Notes: a model not told the origin generated them from the letters alone. DNA of 64,000 nt from Hyphomicrobium_A sp044507625 (GCA_044507625.1 JBIQJE010000002.1:124001-188000), one strand, 5' to 3'. Positions 52,729-62,064 are shown, counted from the first letter of the stretch. A program made the numbers and translations.

Positions 52729-53882
52729 CCTAGGTGGTGTCCTGCTGCGTGTAGCGCCGATTGGAATCGCCTGCCACCGCGCAGACGAGCCAGGAGCGGC
52801 CGCAATTGCGTCGCGCGAGAACCGAGGAGGCGCTTAGCCGTACGGCGGAGGTGAGTTCTGATGTTCAATCGACGACGCGCGGCTTTGACACCAGCCTGTA
52901 CGTCTTGCGTAGCACTCGCAAGTGCGATGTCCACAGCCCGCGCGAGGTGTTGGATTCGGGCTGCCGGTAACGCGCCGGCGCCGCGCTTCTCGTCGAGTTC
53001 GGCGAGACATCGCAGGTAGAAGTCCACCCAATAGAACTTATCGAGCAGGTCGAGGCGCTGGAGCTGGTGACACGCTGCCAAGAAATCCTCAGCGATGACG
53101 TTCTCCACCAGCAATGCCTTAACCGGAGAGTATGGCAGCGGATCCTTCAGTCCTAGGGTGTCGACATAATCGCTAGCATCGGTGCGATAGGCATTGCCAC
53201 CGTTGCTAACGTTTAGCCCCTGCGAGATCATGAGTGGCACGCTGACATGCGTAATCCGCGGGCGCGACAGGAGGCAGGCATAGGCGAAGGAAAAATCGGG
53301 GTTGATCGGCATGAATGCCGCACCGAGTCGGAAGCGTATGTCGGTGATGAGCGCTTGCGACACACTGGAGTTGAGGCCGCGCGGCAGGGCGGTGGGGTAG
53401 AGCGCGTCGACGCGCAGCGAGCTGAGGGCCACAGTCTCAGAATCTAGCACGGTGGGGCTCTGCGTGGGGCCGGCAAATGCCTGCAGATGCCCTGGTTCGG
53501 AATGGTAGAGTTCCCAAGACCACGTCACAATATCGGCGTCGGGGCCGCCGCGGGCGTGCAGATCGGCGATGGTGGCAAGCGCTCCCTGCTTGAGAACCGA
53601 CCGGTCAGGCAACACCGTCAAATGCTTTCCGCGGGCGAGCAGGGAAATCTGCTCCCAGTGTTGGGGCATCGGCAGGACCACCGGCTGCTCGACATAGCGT
53701 ACCCGTTGATCCTGCAGCATGTCGCCGACCGCGCTACGTATCGCCGCTTCCGCTCCATTGTTTGAAAGGATCACCTCAAAGTCGCCGAAGGATTGTCCGA
53801 GTACGCTAGCCAGCGCATCGCGGACGAGCTGCGGGCGCCCCTTAGCCGGCAGGAGCACGGTAAAGACTGGAGCATTCTTCAT
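52725..53882 (-). CDS. Glycosyltransferase family 2
   Basis: A 385-residue GT-A enzyme. FTVLLPAKGRPQLVRDALASVLGQSFGDFEVILSNNG is the family 2 nucleotide-sugar-binding start. An aspartate-containing segment near LTVLPDRSVLKQGAL takes the place of the usual DDD/DXD, so the metal-binding motif is atypical. It overlaps the flippase gene and the next glycosyltransferase gene by 4 nt on each side, pointing to coupled translation. Donor and acceptor are unknown. Confidence 0.82.
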   Translation of the reverse strand: MKNAPVFTVLLPAKGRPQLVRDALASVLGQSFGDFEVILSNNGAEAAIRSAVGDMLQDQRVRYVEQPVVLPMPQHWEQISLLARGKHLTVLPDRSVLKQGALATIADLHARGGPDADIVTWSWELYHSEPGHLQAFAGPTQSPTVLDSETVALSSLRVDALYPTALPRGLNSSVSQALITDIRFRLGAAFMPINPDFSFAYACLLSRPRITHVSVPLMISQGLNVSNGGNAYRTDASDYVDTLGLKDPLPYSPVKALLVENVIAEDFLAACHQLQRLDLLDKFYWVDFYLRCLAELDEKRGAGALPAARIQHLARAVDIALASATQDVQAGVKAARRRLNIRTHLRRTAKRLLGSRATQLRPLLARLRGGRRFQSALHAAGHHLG

Positions 53883-55414
53883 GACATCGCTCCGTTGTTC
53901 CTAGCCCGCACGCCTGTTAACAGTGCCAGACGAGCTACGTTCTTGATCCACAGCCGCCCGATGTCGAGCGTGAGACCGGCGCCGACCATAGCGCAAAGGC
54001 CAGCGGACACGACGATGATGAGGCTGGCAATGCGCTCGTGCTGCGCGCTTTCTGTCGTGACGACGACCATATTGGCGGCGAGGCAGCTCGCTGCGAGAGG
54101 AATGGCGATACCCTTGGTTGCAAAGAAAGATAGTTGCTCCGGAAGCAGGCGCCGGTGCATCACGATGGTCGCAAGTATAAGGACAAGCACATTGGTGAAG
54201 GCCCAGGCAGTCGCAGCGCCGACTAGGCCGTCGACTTGCGTTCCAATGTAGACCGCTGGCCCCAAGAGCGCGGCTCCGAGCAGATTGATGCGTACCGACA
54301 GCGTGGTCCAACCATGTGCGAGTTGCAGCATGAAAGGGACCTGCAGCGCAGCGTTGCAGAAGGCACCGACGGCTACAAACCCGAGGATCGGCGTCATAGC
54401 GCTCGCGAGGGCCGCATTGCCGGTCCAGGCCATAACGATCTGATGACCAGCGAGCATGCACACAGCTACGGCCGGAGCGGCGAGCAGAGCAACAATCTGT
54501 ACACCAGTGCGGAATAGGTCGCGCTCGGCTGCCACGTCATCCGCTGCGACGGCTGCCGTCAAGCGCGGAAAGAAGGCGCTGGCGACCGGTCCCGCCAACA
54601 TTGGGAAAATCCCTGCCAACGCCACCGCGAGCATGTAGAGACCAAAGCTTTCCAGATCGACGAGGCGGGAGAGCAATACCTTGTCAACCTGAGAGAACAA
54701 GAGCGCAAAAACCGCCGTGAGTGACATACCACCCGCAAATACACCAACTTTTCGCAATGCCTCTGCCGAAAAATGCGGGCGGCGCAATGCCTGCGGCAAG
54801 GTCGCGTGCGTCGCTCGCGCGAGCAAAACGACGGTGATCAGGGAGAAGCCGGCCTGCCACCAGAAGAACGCTTCGATCGAGGGTACGAAGCTGACGAGTA
54901 CGGCGGCGCCTGCATAGCGGAACGTCGATATGAGAGCGTAGACACTATTGTAGAGCACCTGCCGCTCGAAGCCAAAAAGTGCGCCCCGATAAATTCCCTC
55001 GCAAAAGCGCGCTGCGATGACGAATGCGATTACGGCGACGGCGCCAGCAACGGTTTCGTGCGACAGCGCAAGCGGCGTCAACCAATGCGAGGCGATGGTC
55101 TCCGAGGCGCACCATATGCCGAGCACCATCATAGCAGCTAGTACGAATACGATGATCTCCAGGCTGCGTACGAGGTCACCGATGGACTCCGCCGTGTGCG
55201 ACCCGGCGGACAGACGTGCGGCTTCACGTGTGAGTGTAGGCGTCATGCCGAGGTCGAGTAGCGAGAGCCACGTTTGCAGCACGACGTAAAGACCGATCAG
55301 GCCATAAGCCTCGACGCCGAGCCGGTCTATGTAGACCGGCACGAAAGCGATACCGACAAGCGCAACCCAGCCCTGGCCGACAAAGTTCGCGAGCAGGTTG
55401 CGCTTCAGCGCCAT
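53879..55414 (-). CDS. wzx: Polysaccharide flippase (Wzx-like)
   Basis: A 511-residue integral membrane protein of the MATE/Wzx fold with about 14 predicted helices. It starts NLLANFVGQGWVALVGIAFVPVYIDRLGVEAYGLIGLYVVLQTWLSLLDLGMTPTLTREAAR, the standard Wzx N-terminal region. It would move undecaprenyl-pyrophosphate-linked repeat units across the inner membrane. Together with wzy it shows that the block works by the Wzx/Wzy route. Confidence 0.9.
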   Translation of the reverse strand: MALKRNLLANFVGQGWVALVGIAFVPVYIDRLGVEAYGLIGLYVVLQTWLSLLDLGMTPTLTREAARLSAGSHTAESIGDLVRSLEIIVFVLAAMMVLGIWCASETIASHWLTPLALSHETVAGAVAVIAFVIAARFCEGIYRGALFGFERQVLYNSVYALISTFRYAGAAVLVSFVPSIEAFFWWQAGFSLITVVLLARATHATLPQALRRPHFSAEALRKVGVFAGGMSLTAVFALLFSQVDKVLLSRLVDLESFGLYMLAVALAGIFPMLAGPVASAFFPRLTAAVAADDVAAERDLFRTGVQIVALLAAPAVAVCMLAGHQIVMAWTGNAALASAMTPILGFVAVGAFCNAALQVPFMLQLAHGWTTLSVRINLLGAALLGPAVYIGTQVDGLVGAATAWAFTNVLVLILATIVMHRRLLPEQLSFFATKGIAIPLAASCLAANMVVVTTESAQHERIASLIIVVSAGLCAMVGAGLTLDIGRLWIKNVARLALLTGVRARNNGAMS

Positions 55415-55440
55415 GCCTTGTTTCCTTTAACGGGCGTCAC

Positions 55441-56220
55441 TCAAGCTACGCGTTTGAGGTATCCCCGCGGTGCAACGCTGATCAGAAGCTTGGCATCGAT
55501 CGTCGTGTCGATGGCGAACTCCGGGTGCCCGGCGAGATAGACGTCCACAGCAGTCATGGCGTTGTCACCCGGTCCCCAAGGTCGATCCGGGAACATCTCC
55601 TTCGGCATGTGCTCAATGACGGTGTCGAAGACTACACAGTAGCTACCCTTCGGGACCAGAGGTGCGTAGGCCTCCAGCTCGGCGAGGACGTGCGCATGCG
55701 TGTGGTTGCTGTCTAGGAGCACGAGCGGACGCTCGGCGTCACGCGCCGCCGCGTGGACTTGCCCAATAACAGCAGGGTCGATGCTGGAGCCTTGGAGCAT
55801 AGTGATGCGATGCATCATCGGATGCGCCTCGATAGCGGCTCGGTTATGGGCGCGGATGTCGATGTCGACGCCCAATACTCGGCGTTTGGGTGTGCGCGGG
55901 TCAACTGTGGTCCCCGACTGCGCAGCCTCGCAGAGATCAAGTAGAGCCAACATCGAGGCGGAAAGTATTAATGACCCACCATGGGCAATACCGGTTTCGA
56001 TAATGAGGTCCGGCTTTACGTCCCAGATGATCTCTTGAATGGCAATTATATCTTGCGGGTATTGAATGATGGGCCGCCCAAGCCAATCGAAATTATATGA
56101 GTATCGCTTGGCATTTACCTTTTGCATCCATGTTCGCGATGCTTCAGCGATGTCTTCATCGGTGCCGAGACGTTCGCGGTTCTCTGCGCGCTCGCGCTCG
56201 AGTTCGAGATTCTTGGACAT
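55441..56220 (-). CDS. CmcI-family SAM-dependent methyltransferase (cephalosporin hydroxylase family)
   Basis: A 259-residue Rossmann-fold protein. KPDLIIETGIAHGGSLILSASMLALLDL is the SAM-binding region, followed by VLGVDIDIRAHNRAAIEAHPMMHRITMLQGSS and VLLDSNHTHAHVLAELEAYAPLV, which match the CmcI/RhmB-like family often labelled cephalosporin hydroxylase. In polysaccharide loci such proteins O-methylate sugars. It probably adds an O-methyl group to the repeat unit (inference). ATG 56218-56220 was chosen; the next gene's stop is one base away. Confidence 0.82.
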   Translation of the reverse strand: MSKNLELERERAENRERLGTDEDIAEASRTWMQKVNAKRYSYNFDWLGRPIIQYPQDIIAIQEIIWDVKPDLIIETGIAHGGSLILSASMLALLDLCEAAQSGTTVDPRTPKRRVLGVDIDIRAHNRAAIEAHPMMHRITMLQGSSIDPAVIGQVHAAARDAERPLVLLDSNHTHAHVLAELEAYAPLVPKGSYCVVFDTVIEHMPKEMFPDRPWGPGDNAMTAVDVYLAGHPEFAIDTTIDAKLLISVAPRGYLKRVA

Positions 56221-56221
56221 A

Positions 56222-56887
56222 TTAGGCCTCGACGATGGTTCGGACGATGCGGGCGGGGTTTCCCAATACGACGGTTCCGGCGGGCACATCTCGCGTCACC
56301 ACGGCCCCGGCCCCAACGATGCTTCTTTCACCAATGTGAACTCGCGGCAATACGACTGCGCCAGCTGCTACGAATGCGCATCGCTCCACGACCACGCAGC
56401 CGCAGAGCGTGGCACCTGGCGCAACATGCACACCGTCGCCAACAACGCATTCGTGGTCCACGGAAGCTTTGTGATTGATTATACAGTCAGTGCCTACTTC
56501 GGCATCCGCAGCCACGCATGCATGTGCAAGAATTTGGCTGCCTAAGCCGACTCGTGCTGTGGAACAGAGAAAGGCATGCGGATGCACGAGAGATGGCATC
56601 GCTAATCCCGCGGCGCGCAGCATTTCGCCGATTTCGAGGCGATCCTCTCCGCGGCTCCCCCCGATAGCGACCAATCCCCTATAAGTGCCTGGATTCTTGA
56701 TTTCAGCGAGCCAAGCCGAAAAGCCTCCAATACCTCTTTCCAGAGGTACTCCCGAGAGTGCCGAAATGGAACCAGGATCATTGTCGAAAAGCACCGACAC
56801 GGTTCCCCCAAGTTGCGAGACCGCCGCGGCCAACACCTTTGCATGGCCGGAACTGCCCCATATCACATAAGGAAATCTGTCAGCCAT
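56222..56887 (-). CDS. Sugar N/O-acyltransferase, NeuD/PglD-like hexapeptide protein
   Basis: A 221-residue acyltransferase. An N-terminal Rossmann-like nucleotide-sugar-binding domain (YVIWGSSGHAKVLAAAV, FDNDPGS) is followed by a left-handed beta-helix with hexapeptide repeats (VGLGSQILAHACVAADAEVGTDCIINHKASVDHE..). The catalytic-base histidine is probably in NHKASVDHE, as in PglD and PerB. It overlaps the aminotransferase gene by 8 nt, so it most likely acylates the amino group that enzyme creates. Confidence 0.87.
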   Translation of the reverse strand: MADRFPYVIWGSSGHAKVLAAAVSQLGGTVSVLFDNDPGSISALSGVPLERGIGGFSAWLAEIKNPGTYRGLVAIGGSRGEDRLEIGEMLRAAGLAMPSLVHPHAFLCSTARVGLGSQILAHACVAADAEVGTDCIINHKASVDHECVVGDGVHVAPGATLCGCVVVERCAFVAAGAVVLPRVHIGERSIVGAGAVVTRDVPAGTVVLGNPARIVRTIVEA

Positions 56888-57995
56888 ATGCCAGGCTTCT
56901 TACGACCGTCGCAACCCGGTCGATCTCAGCATCCGTGAGATCGTGATAGCTTGGCAGGTTGATCGCGCGCGCGGCGATGTCATAGGCGGTCTTATTCTCC
57001 GGCCGCCTCTCGAAGAAATCGAGGCTGGAGAGGGGATGAAAGAACACGCGCGCATCGATATTAGCGGCGCCAAACGCTTCCAGCGCCAGCTGTTGATCGA
57101 CTCCCGTCGAGGGTGCGAATACCACTGTCGGCATCCAGGCGCCGTTCCTGACGTGCGGCGGTTCCGGGTTCATGGAGATAGCGTTTCCCAGGCTCTCCAG
57201 CTGCTCCTTGTAGCGGGCGAGGATGGCGCGCTTGCGGGCAATCAAGATGTCGATGCGCTCCATCTGCGCGACACCGATCGCGGCCTGCACGTTCGACATT
57301 TTGTATTTAAACCCTACCATGTCTGGCCAGAATTGCTTGGTCTGGATACGAGCCCGCCCGTGATTGGAAAGTGTGGAAACTTTCTCGTAGAGCCCGACGT
57401 CGTTGGTGACAAAGATCCCGCCTTCGCCAGTGGTGATGGTTTTCGTGCCATGGAACGAGAAGGCAGCAAAGGTTCCCATTGCTCCGGCGCGCCGGCCGCG
57501 CCACGACGAGCCGATGGCCTCGGCGGCGTCCTCTATGATCGGAACGCCGTGCCTTTCGCCGAGCGCGAGTATGGCGTCCATGTCGCAAAGATTGCCGTAG
57601 ATGTGCGTGGCGATGATTGCCTTGGTGCGCGGGCTGATGGCGCGCTCGGCGGCGGCGGGATCAATGCACCAGCTATCCGCAAGAACGTCGACAAAGATGG
57701 GCGTAGCGCCGAGGTGCACGATTGGGGCGGCGGTGGCGATCCAATTAATATCCGCAAGAATCACCTCGTCGCCGGGACCGACGTCGAGCGCGGCGAGACC
57801 CATGTGCAGGGCACCGGTAGCGCTCGATGTCGCAATGGCGAAATCAACGCCGAGATGATTGCGGAAAGCCGTCTCGAAGCGGTCGATGTAGGCGTAGCAT
57901 TCGCTGCCCCAGCCGTTGCGTGTTGCATCCGTTGCGAGAGCAACCTCCGCCTCGGTGATCGAGGGCTTTGTGTAGAGAATACGGCCGTGACTCAT
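56880..57995 (-). CDS. DegT/DnrJ/EryC1-family sugar aminotransferase
   Basis: A 371-residue PLP aminotransferase; the ATG shares one base with the upstream stop (TGATG). The internal aldimine lysine is in SFHGTKTITTGEGGIF, the form found in GDP-perosamine synthase and other nucleotide-sugar C4 aminotransferases. ATSSATGALHMGLAALDVGPGDEVI and EDAAEAIGSSWRGR are family signatures. It likely transfers the glutamate amino group to C4 of the CDP-4-keto sugar made upstream, before N-acylation by the neighbouring NeuD-like enzyme. Confidence 0.88.
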   Translation of the reverse strand: MSHGRILYTKPSITEAEVALATDATRNGWGSECYAYIDRFETAFRNHLGVDFAIATSSATGALHMGLAALDVGPGDEVILADINWIATAAPIVHLGATPIFVDVLADSWCIDPAAAERAISPRTKAIIATHIYGNLCDMDAILALGERHGVPIIEDAAEAIGSSWRGRRAGAMGTFAAFSFHGTKTITTGEGGIFVTNDVGLYEKVSTLSNHGRARIQTKQFWPDMVGFKYKMSNVQAAIGVAQMERIDILIARKRAILARYKEQLESLGNAISMNPEPPHVRNGAWMPTVVFAPSTGVDQQLALEAFGAANIDARVFFHPLSSLDFFERRPENKTAYDIAARAINLPSYHDLTDAEIDRVATVVRSLAYG

Positions 57996-59221
57996 CAGAG
58001 CACCTCCAGCCGCGGCACGGCCACGACGAACTGACCGCCCCAATCTCGAATGTAGCTGAGTTGGGCCATGATTTCCTCGCGCAGATTCCACGGTAGGATA
58101 AGCACGTAGTGCGGCCGTTCGGCGGCTATTTGTTCGGCTGCACCAATTGGTATGCGGCTTCCGGGCAGAAACTTGCCCTGCTTGCCGGGGCTACGGTCGA
58201 CCACGAAGGGCAAAAGATCCCGCCGCACGCCCGCAAAATTTAAGAGCGTGTTGCCCTTGGCCGCCGCCCCGTATGCAGCGACGCGGCGCCCCGAACTCTT
58301 GGCATCGAGGAGAAAGCGCAACGTATCGTTCTTCACCGCCTCGGCTTCGGCTTGGAAGCCGGTATAGAAGGCGCGACTGGTGACGCCGGCCACAGCCTCG
58401 CATTCACGCATCGCATGCAGGCGCTCGCCTGCCGGACGCGAGGCACAGTCGGCGCGCTCGGCGTAGATGCGCAGGCTGCCTCCATGGGTAGGCAGCGACT
58501 CCACATCGAATACCGCGAGGCCGTTCGCCTTGAAAATGCGCTCGACCACGGTCAGGGAGAGATAGGAGAAGTGCTCGTGATAGATTGTGTCGAATTGCCG
58601 ATCTTCTACGAGGCGCAAAAGCGAAGGGAACTCGAAAGTTGCGACGCCCTGTTCGGCAAGCAGGAGCGCGAAACCGCTGACAAAATCGTTAATGTCCGGC
58701 ACGTGCGCTAGAACATTGTTGGCGGCGGTGAGATGCGCATGGCCATATTCTGCGATGAGGCGGTCGGCGAGCACGCGTCCGAAGAAATCTTCGACGATCG
58801 GGATGCCTTTGGCCCGAGCTGCAGCCGCGGTACTCGCCGTAGGCTCCACGCCGAGGCATGGGATGCCCCGCATGGCCACATACTGAAGCAGGTAGCCGTC
58901 ATTGGCCGCGACTTCCACGACACGGCTATGGGGACCCAGTCCAAACCGATCGACCATTGCCGCTACGTAGGCAGCCGCGTGCGCCGTCCAGGTTGAGGAC
59001 ATACTGCTGAAATACCCGTAGTCCTCGTCAAACAGGCTTTCACGGCTTGCCGTATCGGCAGTCTGCACAAGCCAGCAGTGTTCGCACACCAAAACCTTGA
59101 GCGGCAGGTAGGTCTCGGGTGCAGTGAGCAGCTCCGACGTCAGATAGGCATTCGACGGTGGCGCTGTTCCGAGATCGACGAACTGGAGAGAGAGAGGACT
59201 GCGGCAATGACGACAGTTCAT
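57995..59221 (-). CDS. Sugar C-methyltransferase (NovU/TylC3-like, zinc-binding N-terminus)
   Basis: A 408-residue enzyme. The N-terminal zinc site uses CRHCRSPL and CEHCWL (paired CxxC). The SAM-binding domain has VVEVAANDGYLLQYVAMRG, and the C-terminal domain has FDTIYHEHFSYLSL and VAAYGAAAKGNTLLNF. This architecture is that of nucleotide-4-ketosugar C-methyltransferases such as TylC3, EvaC and NovU, in which the HEHFSY segment holds catalytic residues. It overlaps the epimerase gene by 4 nt. It should methylate C3 (or C5) of the CDP-4-keto-6-deoxy sugar. Confidence 0.88.
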   Translation of the reverse strand: MNCRHCRSPLSLQFVDLGTAPPSNAYLTSELLTAPETYLPLKVLVCEHCWLVQTADTASRESLFDEDYGYFSSMSSTWTAHAAAYVAAMVDRFGLGPHSRVVEVAANDGYLLQYVAMRGIPCLGVEPTASTAAAARAKGIPIVEDFFGRVLADRLIAEYGHAHLTAANNVLAHVPDINDFVSGFALLLAEQGVATFEFPSLLRLVEDRQFDTIYHEHFSYLSLTVVERIFKANGLAVFDVESLPTHGGSLRIYAERADCASRPAGERLHAMRECEAVAGVTSRAFYTGFQAEAEAVKNDTLRFLLDAKSSGRRVAAYGAAAKGNTLLNFAGVRRDLLPFVVDRSPGKQGKFLPGSRIPIGAAEQIAAERPHYVLILPWNLREEIMAQLSYIRDWGGQFVVAVPRLEVL

Positions 59222-59778
59222 GGGGCAATTCCCCCGAACGCAGCACACCCTGGCAACGCTGTATCGCGCTCAGAGCGCTGGGTGACCTCGCGCGGCCATC
59301 GGATGTTGAGCGTCGCGTCGAGGGCGTCAAGGCCTCCCTCGCATTGTGGCGTGTAGGGTGCCGTGTGGAGGTATAACAGCTCGCAATCATGTTCCAGCGT
59401 CTGGAAGCCGTGGGCAAAGCCTTCCGGAATAATAAGGCTCTCCCTGTTGCCGGCGCTCAACACGCGGCCGTACCAAGCAAGGAAACTCGGCGATCCGCGT
59501 CGTAAGTCGACAGCGACGTCGAACACGCTGCCGCGCAGGCACGTCACAACCTTCGTCTCGGCATGTGGCGGGTACTGGAAATGTAGTCCGCGTACCGTCC
59601 CGGGCAGTTGCGTCAAGGTGCGGTTGATCTGAGCAATGCGGCGCGATTCGAGCGCGGGAGCGAGTTCATCTGCGCAATAGATCCGCTCGAGAAAGCCACG
59701 GCTGTCACCGCACGGGCGACGGCGCAGAGCGATCAACCCAGCGAGGGGTGTCTCAATGAGGTCGAAGCGTGCGTTCAT
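59218..59778 (-). CDS. Nucleotide-4-ketosugar 3,5-epimerase (RfbC-like)
   Basis: A 186-residue cupin of the dTDP-4-dehydrorhamnose 3,5-epimerase family: GDSRGFLERIY, GTVRGLHFQYPPHAETKVVTCLRGSVFDVAVDLRRGSP, IPEGFAHGFQTLEHDCELLY. The conserved His (RGLHFQ) and Tyr-containing TAPYTPQCEGG regions are present. Because no dTDP-sugar genes are nearby, the substrate is likely the CDP-4-keto-6-deoxyglucose from the next two genes. Confidence 0.9.
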   Translation of the reverse strand: MNARFDLIETPLAGLIALRRRPCGDSRGFLERIYCADELAPALESRRIAQINRTLTQLPGTVRGLHFQYPPHAETKVVTCLRGSVFDVAVDLRRGSPSFLAWYGRVLSAGNRESLIIPEGFAHGFQTLEHDCELLYLHTAPYTPQCEGGLDALDATLNIRWPREVTQRSERDTALPGCAAFGGIAP

Positions 59779-60866
59779 CCGCGCCCCCCGGCGTAGGCCG
59801 CAATTTGCGCCTGGGAGAACTGCTGCATATCGGAGCCTGCAAGGCGCGCTTGCTCCCAGGCGAGCGTCGATTCGAGTGCCTGTTTAAGGTCGAGGCGAGG
59901 GGCCCATCCAAGTTGCAGTCTCGCCATCGTGCTGTCCAGCCGCAGAAGCTTGGCTTCATGGGGATTCTGATTGTCTGCTTCGTGTACGACTTTAGCTGGC
60001 GGCCCCCAAAGTTGCGCCAGCTGGTTTGCCACGTCGCCTACGCTTGCGTCGCTCGCAAGGTCCGGTCCGAAATTGTACGACCGCGCAAAGCGCTGCCCTT
60101 CTGGCGTCAGTAAGCGGTCGGCGAGGCGAAGGTACCCGGAAAGCGACTCGAGCACGTGTTGCCAGGGACGTACGGAAGAAGGGTACCGCAACTTCACCGG
60201 TTCTCCCGCGGCAAAAGCTCTGAGACAGTCGGGAACTAGGCGATCACGGGCGAAGTCGCCGCCCCCGATTACGTTTCCTGCCCTGCCGGTGGCAATGAGC
60301 GCTGAGTTTCCTCCCTCGCCAAAAAAAGATTCGCGCATGCTCGATACCGCGATCTCGCACGCCGCCTTGCTGGCACTATAGGGGTCGTGTCCGCCAAGGC
60401 GATCGTTCTCCTGGTAGGGATGATCCCACTCCCGATTGTCGTACACTTTGTCGGTCGTAACGATGACGACGGCGCGCACGGAGGGTGAGCGTCGTATGGC
60501 TTGCAGCAGGTTCAGCGAACCCATTACGTTGGTGCTGAAGGTGCCCAGTGGATCTTCATAGCTATCGCGCACGAGCGGCTGTGCGGCGAGATGGAAGACG
60601 ACCCGCGGCTGAGCCTCGCGCAGTACTGCATCGAATGCTACGGGATCACGTATGTCGGCACGTGTGTCGGAGGCTAAGACGCCGGCGACATTCGCGAGAT
60701 CGAAGAGGGAAGGGTCGGTCGGCGGATCCAAACCGATGCCATGCACACGCCCGCCAAGGGAGGAGATCCAAAGCGACAGCCAGGAGCCCTTAAAGCCGGT
60801 GTGGCCCGTGACTAAAACCGGCATACCCTGGCTGAACATATTGCGCAGGTTTACCAGCTCTTCCAC
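59775..60866 (-). CDS. rfbG: CDP-glucose 4,6-dehydratase
   Basis: A 363-residue SDR. VLVTGHTGFKGSWLSLWIS is the diagnostic RfbG/DdhB N-terminus. The catalytic tyrosine is in DPYSASKAACE, and TTDKVYDNREWDHPYQENDRLGG is typical. I prefer the GTG at 60864-60866, which has GGGAG 7 nt upstream inside the end of rfbF; a GTG at 60887 and an ATG at 60839 are alternatives. It converts CDP-glucose to CDP-4-keto-6-deoxyglucose. It overlaps rfbF by 16 nt and rfbC by 4 nt. Confidence 0.92.
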   Translation of the reverse strand: MEELVNLRNMFSQGMPVLVTGHTGFKGSWLSLWISSLGGRVHGIGLDPPTDPSLFDLANVAGVLASDTRADIRDPVAFDAVLREAQPRVVFHLAAQPLVRDSYEDPLGTFSTNVMGSLNLLQAIRRSPSVRAVVIVTTDKVYDNREWDHPYQENDRLGGHDPYSASKAACEIAVSSMRESFFGEGGNSALIATGRAGNVIGGGDFARDRLVPDCLRAFAAGEPVKLRYPSSVRPWQHVLESLSGYLRLADRLLTPEGQRFARSYNFGPDLASDASVGDVANQLAQLWGPPAKVVHEADNQNPHEAKLLRLDSTMARLQLGWAPRLDLKQALESTLAWEQARLAGSDMQQFSQAQIAAYAGGRG

Positions 60867-61621
60867 GGTGCAGCTCCCGACGCCCACAGAGCCTCAAGGT
60901 GGTTTTTGTCGCGAAGAGTGTCCATCGCATGCCAGAAGCCATCGTGCTCGAAGGCGAGCAGCTCGCCTTGTCGAGCAAGATCCATCAGCGGCTCCCCTTC
61001 AAAACTAGTCGCGTCGCCGTCGATGAGATCAACGCAGGCGGGGGAGAGCACAAAAAATCCACCGTTGATGAAGCCTCCATCACCGCGTGGCTTTTCGGCG
61101 AAACCGGTTACGACGCTGCCCTGCCGCTCGATCGCGCCGTAGCGACCGGGCGGTCGCACCGCAGTGATCGTCGCTTTGCGGCCATGGGAGCGGTGGAAGG
61201 CGATTTTGGCCGTCACGTCAACGTCTGCGAGGCCGTCGCCATAGGTAAAGCAGAAAGCCGCCTCATTCTGAATATGGGTTCTCACGCGCTTCAGCCGGCC
61301 TCCGGTGAGCGTTTCCTCGCCGGTGTCAACAAGTGTGACTTTCCAAGGCTCGGCTTTGCGCTGATGGATCTCCATGCTGTTTGTGCTCATGTCGATCGTC
61401 ACATCGGACATGTGGAGGAAGTAGTTCGCAAAGTATTCCTTGATCATATATCCTTTGTAGCCGCAGCAGATCACGAACTCATTCACGCCGTGAGCGGAAT
61501 AAATCTTCATGATGTGCCATAAGATCGGACGGCCGCCGATCTCTACCATCGGCTTTGGACGCGATTGCGTTTCCTCAGAAAGACGCGTTCCAAGTCCGCC
61601 AGCGAGAATTACGGCTTTCAT
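60851..61621 (-). CDS. rfbF: Glucose-1-phosphate cytidylyltransferase
   Basis: A 256-residue nucleotidyltransferase. MKAVILAGGLGTRLSEETQSRPKPMVEIGGRPILWHIM has the cytidylyltransferase-type start with the signature Arg and Lys. CCGYKGYMIKEYFANYFL and TYGDGLADVD are RfbF-specific. It makes CDP-glucose from CTP and glucose-1-phosphate and opens the polysaccharide block. The 5' end adjoins the 1.4-kb gene-poor stretch that presumably holds the block's promoter. Confidence 0.94.
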   Translation of the reverse strand: MKAVILAGGLGTRLSEETQSRPKPMVEIGGRPILWHIMKIYSAHGVNEFVICCGYKGYMIKEYFANYFLHMSDVTIDMSTNSMEIHQRKAEPWKVTLVDTGEETLTGGRLKRVRTHIQNEAAFCFTYGDGLADVDVTAKIAFHRSHGRKATITAVRPPGRYGAIERQGSVVTGFAEKPRGDGGFINGGFFVLSPACVDLIDGDATSFEGEPLMDLARQGELLAFEHDGFWHAMDTLRDKNHLEALWASGAAPWKSW

Positions 61622-62064
61622 TTATAACGCTCTCTCCGACGCTATCTTCGCCTTCTGCCGTGCTGCGAATCAGCGCTCCCGGCAAATACCCGAACGCGAC
61701 GGAGGGCGCTACGAAGCTAGGACAGCGTTCCAGTACGGGCAAGATCATTTCAAAAAGAGCAGGGGAAATTGGCGGTTCCCGGCCGACATATCGCCCCTGC
61801 GTGCAAACCAGTTCGCCTTTTACCGCCGCTCGGTCGAGTGTCACTTCGCGACATCGTCGCAGACCGTTTGCGGGAGTGGCAAGTGCGCAACACCGCCGCC
61901 GTCAATTTCTTGCAATGCATCTTCTACAGCGTTCGAATTTACTGCTGATGCCATGCTGCGCAGGTAGACAGCCGAAATCCTCCGTGACGACCACGCGGAA
62001 GGGAAGTCCTAATTTGATGTTCTGACGATTATCGTTTCTTTCCGCGCATAAGAATAAATAAAAC

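Noticed and set aside
61810..61835. JUMPstart/ops-like element (GGCGGTA on the minus strand) upstream of rfbF
   Set aside because: Only the first seven bases fit the ops consensus and the flanking JUMPstart sequence is missing.
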